A stretch of DNA of 64,000 bases. Origin: Coriobacteriia bacterium (GTDB taxonomy: Bacteria; Actinomycetota; Coriobacteriia; Anaerosomatales; PALSA-660). Both the position numbers and the translations under genes were made by a program. The notes beneath the pieces were generated by a model. It saw only the letters and a program-made list of their open reading frames with translations, ran no database searches and had not been told where the DNA came from. Positions 43,604 to 52,087 of this stretch are shown here, in pieces (position 1 is the stretch's first letter; every line of letters starts with the position of its first letter). Where the stretch lies: assembly GCA_030652345.1 (NCBI GenBank), contig JAUSAU010000043.1:1-64000 (forward strand), in the 5' to 3' direction.

Positions 43604-44470
43604 CTAGCCGAAGGCGCCACGGATGTAGTCGGCGGTCTCCTTCCGAGCCGGCGCCTCGAAGACCTGCATGGCGTCCCCGACCTCGACGAGTCGGCCCATG
43701 AGGAAGAACGCGACCTGGTCGGAGATGCGCTGGGCCTGTGCCAGGTTGTGCGTCACGATGACGATCGTGTAGTCGGCGCTCAGTTCGAGAAGCAGCTCTT
43801 CGATCCGTGCGGTGGAGATCGGATCGAGCGACGCGCACGGCTCGTCGAGCATGAGGACGGCCGGACGTACGGCGAGGGCGCGCGCGATGCACAGGCGCTG
43901 CTGCTGCCCGCCGGACAGCGAGAGCGCCGACTCCCGAAGACCGTCCTTCACTTCGCTCCAGAGATTGGCCTGCACCAGCGAGCGCTCGACGATCTCGTCG
44001 AGTGCGGCGCGCGCCATGCGGCCCTCGTGCTCACGGACGGCCAGCGCGATGTTGTCGTAGACCGACATCGGGAACGGGTTCGGACTCTGGAACACCATAC
44101 CGACGGCGCGTCGGAGCGCGGTGACGTTCACGTCCCGCGCGTAGATGTCCTTGCCGTCCAGCGCGATGGTGCCCTCCATGCGGAACGACGGGATCTCGTC
44201 GTTCATCCGGTTGAAGCACCGCAGCGCGGTGGACTTGCCGCAGCCCGAAGGGCCGATGAACGCGGTGATGCGGCGTTCCGGGATCGAGAAGCCGACATCC
44301 TCGAGGACGCGCTTCTTGCCGTAGGAGACGCCGAGCGACTGCACGCCGATGATCGGGCGCGCTATCTCGTCGGCCCGGGCCGCGGCGGATGCGCCGCTCT
44401 TCCCCGAGACGAGGCCTCCAAGGAGCCCGAATGCGTCGTTTGGTTCGGCCATCACGGTCATATCGCTCAC
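43604..44470 (-). CDS. pstB: Phosphate ABC transporter ATPase PstB
   Basis: A 288-residue ATPase energising the Pst phosphate importer. Walker [10 protein letters not shown] (about residue 71), PstB-typical RCFNRMND right after it, Q-loop [14 protein letters not shown], signature [15 protein letters not shown] and Walker [14 protein letters not shown]. The first 40 residues are a low-complexity extension not found in most PstB proteins. GTG start at 44470 with GAAAGG upstream. Last gene of the pst operon; no phoU follows in the window. Confidence 0.95.
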   Translation of the reverse strand: MSDMTVMAEPNDAFGLLGGLVSGKSGASAAARADEIARPIIGVQSLGVSYGKKRVLEDVGFSIPERRITAFIGPSGCGKSTALRCFNRMNDEIPSFRMEGTIALDGKDIYARDVNVTALRRAVGMVFQSPNPFPMSVYDNIALAVREHEGRMARAALDEIVERSLVQANLWSEVKDGLRESALSLSGGQQQRLCIARALAVRPAVLMLDEPCASLDPISTARIEELLLELSADYTIVIVTHNLAQAQRISDQVAFFLMGRLVEVGDAMQVFEAPARKETADYIRGAFG

Positions 44471-44498
44471 TGGGCTGCCTTTCCGCTGCCGGGGTGGG

Positions 44499-45446
44499 TC
44501 ACGCTCGGTCCTGATGCTTGCGACGGCCGAGGACGATGGCCCCGAGATTGAGTGCGAGCACAAGGACGATGAGCACGAGCGCCGCGCCGTACGCGAGCGC
44601 TTCTGAGTTGCCCTCGCCCGCGGGCGAGTTGAAGTAGATGAAGGTCGTGAGCGTGGAGCCGGTGCCGCGCAGAACCGGTAGCCACTGCTGGACCTTCCAC
44701 CAGTCGTCCACCGCCATCGAGATCGTGCCGCCGAGAGTGAGCCACACGATCGCGGTGTCGCCGGCGGCGAGGCCCATCCCGAGAACGACGGCGGTCGCGA
44801 TGCCCGACCGTGCAGCCGGCAGGACCACCTTGCTGATGGTCCGCCACTTCGACACCCCGAGCGCCAGCGCACCCTGCCTCATGGAGACCGGGACGGAACG
44901 GATCGCCTCCTCGCTCACCTTGATGACGAAGGGGAGGATGTGGATCCCCATGACGATCGCCGCCACGATGAACGAGCGGCCGAACGCTGCCGTGCTTCCC
45001 TCGGCACCCGAACTCGAGAGGAACGTGAAGACGGGAAGCGAGAACATCGCCAGCCCGAACACACCGAAGACGACGCTGGGCACGCTCGCCAGGACCTCCA
45101 GCCCGACGCGCACGATGCGCGTGAGCCACGAGTTCTCATCCATGTACTCGGCGAGGTAGATCGCCGCGCCGACCGCCACCGGGAACACGAACGCCACGGA
45201 CAGGAGCGTGAGGATCATCGTGCCGACGATCGGCACACGGACGCCGCCGCCCTGATTCTCCACGAGGCTCGGGACGGGATCGGTGCTGAGGAAGGTCCAG
45301 TCGACCGAGCTCCAGCCTCGCCACGCGAGGAAGCCGATGATGAACAGGCAGACCGCCGTCACGATCGCTGCCGCTGCCCAGCAGGCCGCAGCCCCGACGA
45401 CCGAACCGATGTGCCTTCTCCCGGAGATTCCCGCTCGATTCACCAC
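44499..45446 (-). CDS. pstA: Phosphate ABC transporter permease PstA
   Basis: A 315-residue inner-membrane permease with about six helices and the binding-protein-dependent transport loop ([25 protein letters not shown], the EAA motif contacting PstB). [20 protein letters not shown] is typical of PstA/PstC. GTG start, 9 bp after pstC. Confidence 0.94.
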   Translation of the reverse strand: MVNRAGISGRRHIGSVVGAAACWAAAAIVTAVCLFIIGFLAWRGWSSVDWTFLSTDPVPSLVENQGGGVRVPIVGTMILTLLSVAFVFPVAVGAAIYLAEYMDENSWLTRIVRVGLEVLASVPSVVFGVFGLAMFSLPVFTFLSSSGAEGSTAAFGRSFIVAAIVMGIHILPFVIKVSEEAIRSVPVSMRQGALALGVSKWRTISKVVLPAARSGIATAVVLGMGLAAGDTAIVWLTLGGTISMAVDDWWKVQQWLPVLRGTGSTLTTFIYFNSPAGEGNSEALAYGAALVLIVLVLALNLGAIVLGRRKHQDRA

Positions 45447-45455
45447 GACCCTCTC

Positions 45456-46502
45456 CTAGACCCGCCGGGCGGAGACGACGCCCATGCGCTCGCTGAAGAC
45501 GACATAGACCCACCGCGCGAACAGGCTGAGCGTGAGTGAGAAGACCAGCAGCAGCGCGGCCAGCCCGAACAGCGCGGCCTCGATCGCCGGGATGCTCATC
45601 GCCTCGCCGCCGCTCTCCACGATCGCCGAAGCCATCGTGCGAACCGGCATGATCAGGAAGTAGAGAGGGCCGTTCGCGAGCGAAGGCACGTACGCGATCG
45701 CTCCCGCCACCATGGAGAGGGCGATGGCCTCTCCGATCGCGCGAGCGGCTGCCAGCACGATCCCCGCGATGAGCCCGGGGGCGGCGGCGGGCAGCTGGAT
45801 GCGCGTGATGCTGCGCCACTTCGTCATCCCGAGCGCGAGTCCGCCGTCGGTGTACGGCCTCGGGACGGCCCGGAGCGAGTCCACGGCGACCGTGACGAAG
45901 AACGGCAGGATCATGAAGGAGAGCACGACGATGCCGGCGAGGACACTCGAACCCTCCAGCGGGATGTCGGGGAACACGTCGGCGGAGTTCTGCGGCACGA
46001 CGTAGTCGGTGATGAACGGCACGACGACCGAGAGGCCGACGAGGCCGAAGACGACCGAGGGGATACCCGCGAGGAGCTGGACGACCGCCTCGAGCGGCTT
46101 GCGCACGAACGGCGGGGCGAGCTCGGCGATGAAGACCGCGCATCCGAGACCCAGGACGAGTGAGACCAGAACCGAGCCGATCGTCGTGTACAGAGTCCCG
46201 AGGATCAGCGGCATCGCTCCGAAGTGCACCGTCGCGGACCCCCATGCCTCCTCGAGCTGCATGTCCCAGCCGCCGGTCGTGATGAAGCTCCACAGACCCT
46301 GGCCCTGGACGAGCGGCCAAGCCTGCCTGAACACGAAGGCGACGACGATCGTGACGACCAGGCCGGAGAACACGGCGGCCGCCCCGAGCAGCGGCGGCAT
46401 GAGAGCATCTCCGCGCTTGCCGGTGGTGGCGGTCAGGTCGAGCGCGGGGACCGGTGCGCGAAGAACCGGTGATCCCGGCGCGGTAGTCGAGTTGTCGGGC
46501 AT
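45456..46502 (-). CDS. pstC: Phosphate ABC transporter permease PstC
   Basis: A 348-residue permease with about six helices; the N-terminal cytosolic stretch of about 35 residues precedes the first helix. Motifs: VVQLLAGIPSVVFGLVGLSVVVPF and the EAA loop LALGMTKWRSITRIQLPAAAPG. Start taken at ATG 46502; a GTG two codons upstream is equally possible. Forms the membrane channel with PstA. Confidence 0.94.
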   Translation of the reverse strand: MPDNSTTAPGSPVLRAPVPALDLTATTGKRGDALMPPLLGAAAVFSGLVVTIVVAFVFRQAWPLVQGQGLWSFITTGGWDMQLEEAWGSATVHFGAMPLILGTLYTTIGSVLVSLVLGLGCAVFIAELAPPFVRKPLEAVVQLLAGIPSVVFGLVGLSVVVPFITDYVVPQNSADVFPDIPLEGSSVLAGIVVLSFMILPFFVTVAVDSLRAVPRPYTDGGLALGMTKWRSITRIQLPAAAPGLIAGIVLAAARAIGEAIALSMVAGAIAYVPSLANGPLYFLIMPVRTMASAIVESGGEAMSIPAIEAALFGLAALLLVFSLTLSLFARWVYVVFSERMGVVSARRV

Positions 46503-46554
46503 CTTCACCGCTTCGGTCGGGTCGGTCGTCTGTCGGGGCTGTCACGCGGCGGGC

Positions 46555-46590
46555 GGGGCGTGACGGCCATCAGCATGGCGGTCACGCCCC
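46555..46590 (-). repeat. Hairpin between pstS and pstC
   Basis: Inverted repeat with perfect 10-bp arms (GGGGCGTGAC / GTCACGCCCC) and an inner GCCAT/ATGGC pairing, 28 bp past the pstS stop. No U-run follows. Typical of intergenic stem-loops that raise the level of the binding-protein mRNA relative to the permease genes. Confidence 0.65.
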
Positions 46591-46617
46591 GCGCCTGAGG
46601 CGAGGGTGGTGCGAGGA

Positions 46618-47433
46618 CTAGCGGAGGCGGAGGTACTCGCGACCGGCGATCGCCTGGCCGGCCGAGCTCTTCGCGTAGTTGATGAACGCGAGGGCCTCAC
46701 CGGTGGCGGCGCCGTTCGAAAGCAGGTACAGGTAACGACGGTACTTGTAACGACCGCTGATCGCGTTCGCCTTGGTCGGGGCGACGCCGCCGATCTTCAC
46801 ACCCCTCACCGAGCTGTTCACGAAGGCGACGGAGACGTAGCCGATCGCGTAGCGGTTGCGGGCGACGGCGGAGCGGACCATGCCGTTGGAGGCGTACATC
46901 TTGGTGCGGCTCGACTGACGCGAGTTGGAGAGGAAGCTCTCCTTGAAGTAGGTGTACGTGCCGGACGCGCCCGTGCGGCCGACGAGCACGATCGCCTTGT
47001 TCGGGAACTTCGAGCTGACCTGACGCCAGTTGGTGATCTTGCCGGTGAAGATCTTCTTGATGGTCGCCTCGGACGTGTTGGCGAGCAGGCCGTTCTTGTG
47101 CACGATGATCGCGAGTGCGTCGCGGGCGACGGGGTACATCACGATGCTCGCTGCGTCGGTCGAGGCCTTCTCACGCGAGGACATGCCGAGGTCCGACTTG
47201 CCGCTGGCGGCATCCTTGAAGCCCGTGCCCGAGCCACCGCCGGCGACGGTGATGCTGGTGCCGGGGTGCAGGCGGTGATAGGCCGCGGCCCACTGGACGG
47301 CGAGCGGCTGGACGGTGGTGGAACCGCTGAGCTTCAGCGTCGCGGCGAACGCGAACGCCGGCGAGACGACCGTGGCGAGCATGACGACCGCGATGGCGAC
47401 AGCAGCGAGACGGAGAGACTTGGAACGGTACAT
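46618..47433 (-). CDS. pstS: Phosphate-binding protein PstS
   Basis: A 271-residue extracytoplasmic phosphate receptor. Signal peptide (basic MYRSKSLR, then AAVAIAVVMLATVVSPAFA) without a lipobox cysteine. The phosphate-binding loops are visible: LSGSTTVQPLA near residue 35 and GGGSGTGFKDAASGKSDLGMSSR near 65. Basic overall, with RYKYRRYLYLLSNG near the C-terminus. Lack of lipidation is unusual for a monoderm PstS; retention might rely on charge or the neighbouring secreted protein. Preceded by GGAGGCG RBS. Confidence 0.93.
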   Translation of the reverse strand: MYRSKSLRLAAVAIAVVMLATVVSPAFAFAATLKLSGSTTVQPLAVQWAAAYHRLHPGTSITVAGGGSGTGFKDAASGKSDLGMSSREKASTDAASIVMYPVARDALAIIVHKNGLLANTSEATIKKIFTGKITNWRQVSSKFPNKAIVLVGRTGASGTYTYFKESFLSNSRQSSRTKMYASNGMVRSAVARNRYAIGYVSVAFVNSSVRGVKIGGVAPTKANAISGRYKYRRYLYLLSNGAATGEALAFINYAKSSAGQAIAGREYLRLR

Positions 47434-47462
47434 CGAACGCCTCCTAGAGTGGATTTGGTGAC

Positions 47463-48167
47463 TTAGCGGACCCTGAAGCTCTTGACGGCAGTCCTGGACT
47501 TCGCGCCGTAGATGTTGCCGGCGAAGGTCGCCTGGACGCGGTAGGTGCCGCGACGGGTGAAGCGGAACGCCTTGGAGGCCGCGCCCAGCTCGTTGGTGTG
47601 GACGTGCGACGCCTGCAGCAGTCGGCCGTTCCGGTACAAGCGGTAGGTGACGACGCCCGCCCCGGAGTCCGGGAGAACGGTAAAGCCGATAGCGGCGCTA
47701 CGCCCGTGGCGGAGACGGCTCGGGGTCCCCAGGACCACGCGGGTGCTGGCGTTGCGGATGAGCGTGATCGCGACCGGGGTGCTCGTCCCGTTGTTGGCGC
47801 CTTCCTTGCCTTTGCTGAGGAAGATCGCGCGGAACTGCGCGGGGAGAGCGAACGAACCATCGACCGTGACCAGCGCCGGGTCGAACGGGGTGCCCGTATC
47901 CTCGATGGCGAGCGGCTCGCCGATCATCGCCCAGTCGCTGGCGTTGTTGGAGACCTCGACGCGGATCTGGTCACCGACGACGGTCCCGACGGGGATCGAC
48001 GGCGTGAGCGAGATGTCCTGACCGTAGCGCACTGCGGTCGGCGCCGCCTCGAGAGTGACCGTCGTTGCGGCCGGCACGTACTGTGCCGCCACGGCCGGGA
48101 TGGCGAGCGCCGCCACGATCGCCGTGGAAACCGCCGCAGCGGCGATGAACTTGCCCTTCACGAACAT
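47463..48167 (-). CDS. Secreted Ig-like-fold protein upstream of pstS
   Basis: A 234-residue exported protein with signal peptide (FIAAAAVSTAIVAALAIPAVAA). The mature part is beta-rich: an N-terminal module with TVTLEAAPTAVRYGQDISLTP and a C-terminal Big/Ig-like module (GVVTYRLYRNGRLLQ; RRGTYRVQATFAGN), strongly basic at the end. RBS GGAAGGAGG. It lies 29 bp upstream of pstS, suggesting co-transcription and a possible wall or surface role in phosphate capture, which is inference. Confidence 0.75.
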   Translation of the reverse strand: MFVKGKFIAAAAVSTAIVAALAIPAVAAQYVPAATTVTLEAAPTAVRYGQDISLTPSIPVGTVVGDQIRVEVSNNASDWAMIGEPLAIEDTGTPFDPALVTVDGSFALPAQFRAIFLSKGKEGANNGTSTPVAITLIRNASTRVVLGTPSRLRHGRSAAIGFTVLPDSGAGVVTYRLYRNGRLLQASHVHTNELGAASKAFRFTRRGTYRVQATFAGNIYGAKSRTAVKSFRVR

Positions 48168-48348
48168 AGTGCCTCCTTCCGGATCCTGCACGATTGCATC
48201 TACGTTTTCGAGCCGCTCCGCGAGAGATCCGCCGAGGCATGCTCAGGCCTGACGCAGATGGTAGGCGCGTGGCTTCCGGGGTTGGTTGCACCGGTGGAAG
48301 AACACGGGAAACTCGAAACGACACGTATGCGACAGGAGCGTGAACGCG

Positions 48349-48381
48349 ACAGCCCCGCGGCTGTTCTGCGCGCGGGGCTGT
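48349..48381 (-). terminator. Hairpin after recR
   Basis: ACAGCCCCGCG / CGCGGGGCTGT inverted repeat with an 11-bp stem, 30 bp past the recR stop. T-run is poor on this strand. Probably ends the dnaX-ybaB-recR transcript. Confidence 0.6.
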
Positions 48382-48410
48382 CTTCATGTGATGGCGGTGC
48401 CGCACCGGAC

Positions 48411-49010
48411 CTACATCTCGCGGCGTGCCTCCAGGGCGCGTCCGAGCGTGACCTCGTCGGCGTACTCAAGGTCGCCGCCGACAGGGAGGCCCGATGCGAT
48501 GCGGGTGACCTTGATGCCGAGCGGCTTGATCAGCCGCGCGAGGTACAGCGCCGTGGTCTCCCCCTCGACGTTGGGATTCGTCGCGATGACGACCTCTGTC
48601 ACGACGTCGTCGCGCAGGCGATCCAGGAGTTCGTGGACGCGGAGCTGCTCGGGCCCGATGCCGTCCATCGGCGAGATCGCACCCTGCAGGACGTGGTAGA
48701 AGCCCCGGAACTCACCCGTGCGCTCGATGGCGACGACGTCACGTGGCTCCTCCACGACGCAGATCACCGTGGCGTCACGGTCGGTGTTCTCGCAGTACTC
48801 GCACAGATCGTCGGAGGCGAAGTTGAAACAGCGACTGCAGAAGTGGATCTGCCGCTTCACCTCGATGACGGCGTCGGCAAGCCGACGAGCCGCGTCGTCG
48901 TCGGCCTTGAGGATGTGGAAGGCGAGGCGCTGGGCGGACTTCGGTCCGATGCCGGGAAGTCGCTCGAGCTCCTCGAGAAGCCGCGCGATCGGCTCTGCGT
49001 AGTAGGACAC
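48411..49010 (-). CDS. recR: Recombination protein RecR
   Basis: A 199-residue DNA-repair protein acting with RecF and RecO to load RecA. Helix-hairpin-helix [18 protein letters not shown] near residue 15, C4 zinc finger [16 protein letters not shown] (about 58-73), then a Toprim domain ([27 protein letters not shown]). Same strand and order as the widely conserved dnaX-ybaB-recR cluster, 8 bp after ybaB. Confidence 0.96.
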   Translation of the reverse strand: MSYYAEPIARLLEELERLPGIGPKSAQRLAFHILKADDDAARRLADAVIEVKRQIHFCSRCFNFASDDLCEYCENTDRDATVICVVEEPRDVVAIERTGEFRGFYHVLQGAISPMDGIGPEQLRVHELLDRLRDDVVTEVVIATNPNVEGETTALYLARLIKPLGIKVTRIASGLPVGGDLEYADEVTLGRALEARREM

Positions 49011-49018
49011 GGCGGGGC

Positions 49019-49336
49019 CTAGAAGCCGAATCCGCCGGGCAGACCGAGGCCGCCCATCGCGGCGGACATCTTGTTGTTGGCGAGGTCCTGCGCCTGACGC
49101 AGGGCTTCGTTCGTCGCGGCCGCGACCATGTCCTCGAGCATGGCGACGTCATCGGGATCGACGGCGCGCGGATCGATCGCGACGGAGGTCACCTTGAGGT
49201 CACCGCTCATCGTGACTTTGACGGCACCGCCGCCCACCGACGCCTCGACGTGCTCGTTGGCCAGCTCCTCCTGCGCGCGCGCCATCTGCGCCTGCGCCTT
49301 CTGGATCTGCTTCATCGCGTTCATGTTCGGCTTCAT
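49019..49336 (-). CDS. YbaB/EbfC nucleoid-associated protein
   Basis: A 105-residue DNA-binding protein. The N-terminal helix ([21 protein letters not shown]) and the central [23 protein letters not shown] are characteristic; the C-terminal tail is Gly/Met-rich. ATG overlaps the dnaX stop by 4 bp. Conserved dnaX-ybaB-recR order. Confidence 0.95.
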   Translation of the reverse strand: MKPNMNAMKQIQKAQAQMARAQEELANEHVEASVGGGAVKVTMSGDLKVTSVAIDPRAVDPDDVAMLEDMVAAATNEALRQAQDLANNKMSAAMGGLGLPGGFGF

Positions 49337-51102
49337 TCGTCGGCTCCATTCGTGTCGTCTGCGGGGTGTTCGGCGACCACTTCGGCACCGAGCCCCTCGA
49401 TGAGCATGCGGTCGAGTGGATCGTCAGCGGCGTGTGCGACGTCCGGCGCCGCGGGCGCGACGGCCCGCGTCACGGGCTTCACCGCTCCCCGCCCCAGTTG
49501 ATACCTGATGCCCACGTGCCAGCCCAGTACGCGCTCGACCGACCCGCGCAGCGCCTGCTTCACCTCGGGCTCGTCGGCCAACTTGAGCAGCATGCCGGCC
49601 CCCGAGCCGAACTCGACCACGACCTCGTCGCCATCTAGGCCGGCTTCGGTGTCGAGGAAGAGCTTGCTCGCCGTGGGACGCGCCTCCTTGAGAGCACGGA
49701 GGACATCCTTCCAGCGACGCCGGAGCTCGGCGACATCGAAATCGGACGGGGCGACCCGCGGTGCCGACGTCTCGAGCGGTGCAGCCTCGGCCAGTGGTGC
49801 GGGTGCCGGGACGGGCGCAACGGCGACGGGAGTCGCGGGCGCTGCCGGGTCCTTCGCCGGTGCCGCGGCGGCCTTCGGGGCGACAGCGGCAGGCTTGGGA
49901 GCGGGTGCGGGCTCGGGGGCGGGGGCGGGCCTGCGCACGGCAGCGGTCGCCACCGGGGCACCCGCCTCCAGCGCCGACACGCGCTCGGCCACGGACTCGA
50001 GGGTGAGGTCGCTCGACGGCCTGGCGACCCGGGCGAGCGAGACCTCGAGCGCGAGGCGCGCGTCGGGCGCCCAGCGAAGCTCGGCACTGAGCCGGCCGAG
50101 TTCGTCGAGCAGCCGCGCGAGCCGATCGAGGTCGTAGCGGGCGGCCTGCTCGCGAAGGCGCGCCGCATCCGACTCGGTGACGTTGACGATCCCGGTCGTA
50201 TCTCCTGCTGCAGCGACGACGAACAGGTCGCGCACGTGCGCCGTGAGGCCGCGTACGAACTCCGCGATGTCGTGCCCCGACTCGACGAGCCCGGCCACGA
50301 AGGCGAACAGGCCCGCGACGTCCCGCTCTGCGATCAGGGAACTCGCTTCGAGCAGGTGGGCCGTGTCGACCTCGCCGAGCAGGCCTTCCACGTCAGCGAG
50401 CGTGACGTTCTTGCCGGTGAACGACGCAAGCTGATCGAGCGTACCGATCGCGTCGCGCATCCCGCCGGCGGCGTGCCTGGCGATGAGCGCGAGCGTGCCC
50501 GCCTCCACCGCGATGCCCTCCGCGCCGGCGATGTGCTCGAGACGGCCGACGATGTCATCGGTCCCGATCCTGCGGAAGTCGAAGCGCTGACAGCGCGAGT
50601 GGATCGTCTCGGGGACCTTGTGCGGATGCGTGGTGCACAGGATGAAGACCGTCTTGGAGGGCGGCTCCTCGAGCGTCTTGAGCAATGCGTTGAACGCGGA
50701 GGTCGAGAGCATGTGGACCTCGTCGATGATGTAGACCTTGTAGCCGCCTCGCGTCGCCGCGTAGTTGACCTTGGTGATGATCTCCTCGCGGACGGCGTCC
50801 ACTCCGGTTCGCGACGCGGCGTCGAGTTCATAGACGTCCGGATGGCGGCCCTCGGTGATCTCGCGGCACTGCTCGCACGTGTCGTCCGGGTCCGGCGTCG
50901 GGCCCTTCTCGCAGTCGAGCGCCTTGGCGAGGATGCGCGCCGTCGTCGTCTTGCCGGTGCCGCGTGGACCGTTGAACAGGTACGCGTGCGAGACCGCGCC
51001 CTCCTCCACCGCGTTGCGGAGCGTACGCGTCACGTGATCCTGGCCGACGACGTCGGCGAAGGTCTGCGGACGGTACTTCCGGTAGAGGGACTGGTGCGCC
51101 AT
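49333..51102 (-). CDS. dnaX: DNA polymerase III subunit gamma/tau
   Basis: A 589-residue clamp-loader ATPase. N-terminus SLYRKYRPQTFADVVGQ, Walker A NGPRGTGKTTTARILAK (about residue 45), a C4 zinc site (CEKG...CEQC), Walker B IIDEVHML, and sensor 1 with the SRC motif (HSRCQRFDFR). Domain III is followed by a long Ala/Pro linker (about 380-480) and a C-terminal tau-like domain. ATG at 51102 has GGAAGG upstream; the frame is open further but would run toward the SRP RNA gene. Confidence 0.95.
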   Translation of the reverse strand: MAHQSLYRKYRPQTFADVVGQDHVTRTLRNAVEEGAVSHAYLFNGPRGTGKTTTARILAKALDCEKGPTPDPDDTCEQCREITEGRHPDVYELDAASRTGVDAVREEIITKVNYAATRGGYKVYIIDEVHMLSTSAFNALLKTLEEPPSKTVFILCTTHPHKVPETIHSRCQRFDFRRIGTDDIVGRLEHIAGAEGIAVEAGTLALIARHAAGGMRDAIGTLDQLASFTGKNVTLADVEGLLGEVDTAHLLEASSLIAERDVAGLFAFVAGLVESGHDIAEFVRGLTAHVRDLFVVAAAGDTTGIVNVTESDAARLREQAARYDLDRLARLLDELGRLSAELRWAPDARLALEVSLARVARPSSDLTLESVAERVSALEAGAPVATAAVRRPAPAPEPAPAPKPAAVAPKAAAAPAKDPAAPATPVAVAPVPAPAPLAEAAPLETSAPRVAPSDFDVAELRRRWKDVLRALKEARPTASKLFLDTEAGLDGDEVVVEFGSGAGMLLKLADEPEVKQALRGSVERVLGWHVGIRYQLGRGAVKPVTRAVAPAAPDVAHAADDPLDRMLIEGLGAEVVAEHPADDTNGADE

Positions 51103-51242
51103 GGGGGCCTTCCGGGGACTCGCGGGCTTCGCGTGCGTGCGCGGGCGTGCCCGCGTCAAGCAGTATACAAGTGCGCACTGACGTCCGGGCGCGCCGGCCG
51201 TCCCTCCGGTCGCGAAGCGCCGCAATGCGATCGGCGCTCCCC

Positions 51243-51333
<91 letters not shown>

Positions 51334-51420
51334 GCGAAGCGCCGGTCGAAGTCCGTAGTCTAGCACGGTGCCGCACGATGCCGTTCGGCGGGAATCGACC
51401 GGTGCGCCGACTCGGCGGGA

Positions 51421-51446
51421 ACCGCTCGGGTATATCCCGAAGCGGT
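51421..51446. repeat. Hairpin with TATAT loop upstream of the cyd operon
   Basis: ACCGCT-CGGG-TATAT-CCCG-A-AGCGGT: ten paired bases, one bulged A and an AT-rich loop. AT-rich loops are rare in this GC-rich window. Could be an operator, a cruciform or part of an RNA. Confidence 0.45.
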
Positions 51447-51491
51447 CGGGGGGTCTCGGTGGCGTGACCACTTCTGGCCTTCTTCATCGAA

Positions 51492-51531
51492 GCGGGACCG
51501 GTCCTCCGCGCAAGCGGCGGGCCGGTCCCGC
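51492..51531. terminator. Hairpin with 10-bp arms upstream of the cyd operon
   Basis: GCGGGACCGG / CCGGTCCCGC with a 20-nt loop that contains an inner GC stem. No T-run on either side. It lies between ffs (minus) and the Rrf2 promoter (plus), where it may insulate transcripts. Confidence 0.45.
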
Positions 51532-51579
51532 ACTCCGTGTGACCGGGCGCGCGAATCCTCACCGATCCCGGATCCCCTG

Positions 51580-51608
51580 TTTACATCTCCTCATGTCGGT
51601 TATATGCT
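51580..51608 (+). promoter_or_regulatory. Predicted promoter of the Rrf2-cydAB operon
   Basis: TTTACA (51580-51585), 17-bp spacer, TATGCT (51603-51608), fitting TANNNT; start of transcription near 51615. The stretch ACCATATCACC right after it could hold an operator for the Rrf2 protein (autoregulation), but no clear palindrome is seen. Confidence 0.55.
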
Positions 51609-51643
51609 ACCGTGCGAGTACCATATCACCGGAGAGGACGAGC

Positions 51644-52087
51644 GTGGAGATCACCCGCCGCAGCGACTACGCGATCCGCATCATGCTCGAGCTGGCGCGT
51701 CAGGCCGACAGCGCCCCCGTCTCGGTGCGCAGGCTCGCCGAACGCCAGGAACTGCCATACGCCTTCGCGCGCAGCATCCAGCGCGACCTGGTCGCCGCGG
51801 GGCTCGTCACCACGCAGCGCGGTGCGACGGGCGGCGTGTCGCTCGCGCGCCCGGCAGCGTCGATCTCGCTGCTCGACATCATCCGGGCCGAGCAGGGGCA
51901 CGTCTCGATCTCGGTATGTGCGCACGACCCCGCGTGGTGCTCCCGCATGGGAGGCTGCGCGGTCCACAAGGTCTGGTGCGAGGCGGATCGGCTCGTGAGC
52001 CGCTACCTCGCTGAGCAGGACCTGGCATCGCTTGCCGGGGCTGGTGCAGGAGTCGGAGAAGAAGGAAGGGTCGGTGAGAGTGCCTAG
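51644..52087 (+). CDS. Rrf2-family regulator with Fe-S type cysteines
   Basis: A 147-residue winged-helix regulator of the IscR/NsrR/Rrf2 family. The N-terminal wHTH is evident (ITRRSDYAIRIMLELAR; LPYAFARSIQRDLVAAGLV). The effector region has CAHDPAWCSRMGGCAVHKVWC: three or four cysteines at spacing compatible with [2Fe-2S] or [4Fe-4S] binding, so it probably senses oxygen, NO or Fe-S status. GTG start with GGAGAGG upstream. Its TAG stop is directly followed by the cydA ATG, so it is co-transcribed with and probably regulates cytochrome bd. Confidence 0.9.
   Translation: MEITRRSDYAIRIMLELARQADSAPVSVRRLAERQELPYAFARSIQRDLVAAGLVTTQRGATGGVSLARPAASISLLDIIRAEQGHVSISVCAHDPAWCSRMGGCAVHKVWCEADRLVSRYLAEQDLASLAGAGAGVGEEGRVGESA

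Larger units (their letters stand above)
51334..51579. other. Structured intergenic region between ffs and the cyd operon
   Basis: No convincing protein gene. It contains the expected 5' flank of ffs, two direct TCGGCGGGAA repeats (about 51384 and 51413), and two hairpins annotated separately. No T-arm suggestive of a tRNA was found. Confidence 0.5.

Noticed and set aside
48318..48335. Pho-box-like CTGTCGC-ATAC-GTGTCGT (minus strand) upstream of the pst operon
   Set aside because: The 7-4-7 spacing fits, but it is weakly matched, about 150 bp from the first gene, and no -10 element lies at the expected distance.
51360..51470. tRNA gene next to ffs/dnaX
   Set aside because: No TTCGANNC T-loop with flanking stem or cloverleaf on either strand.
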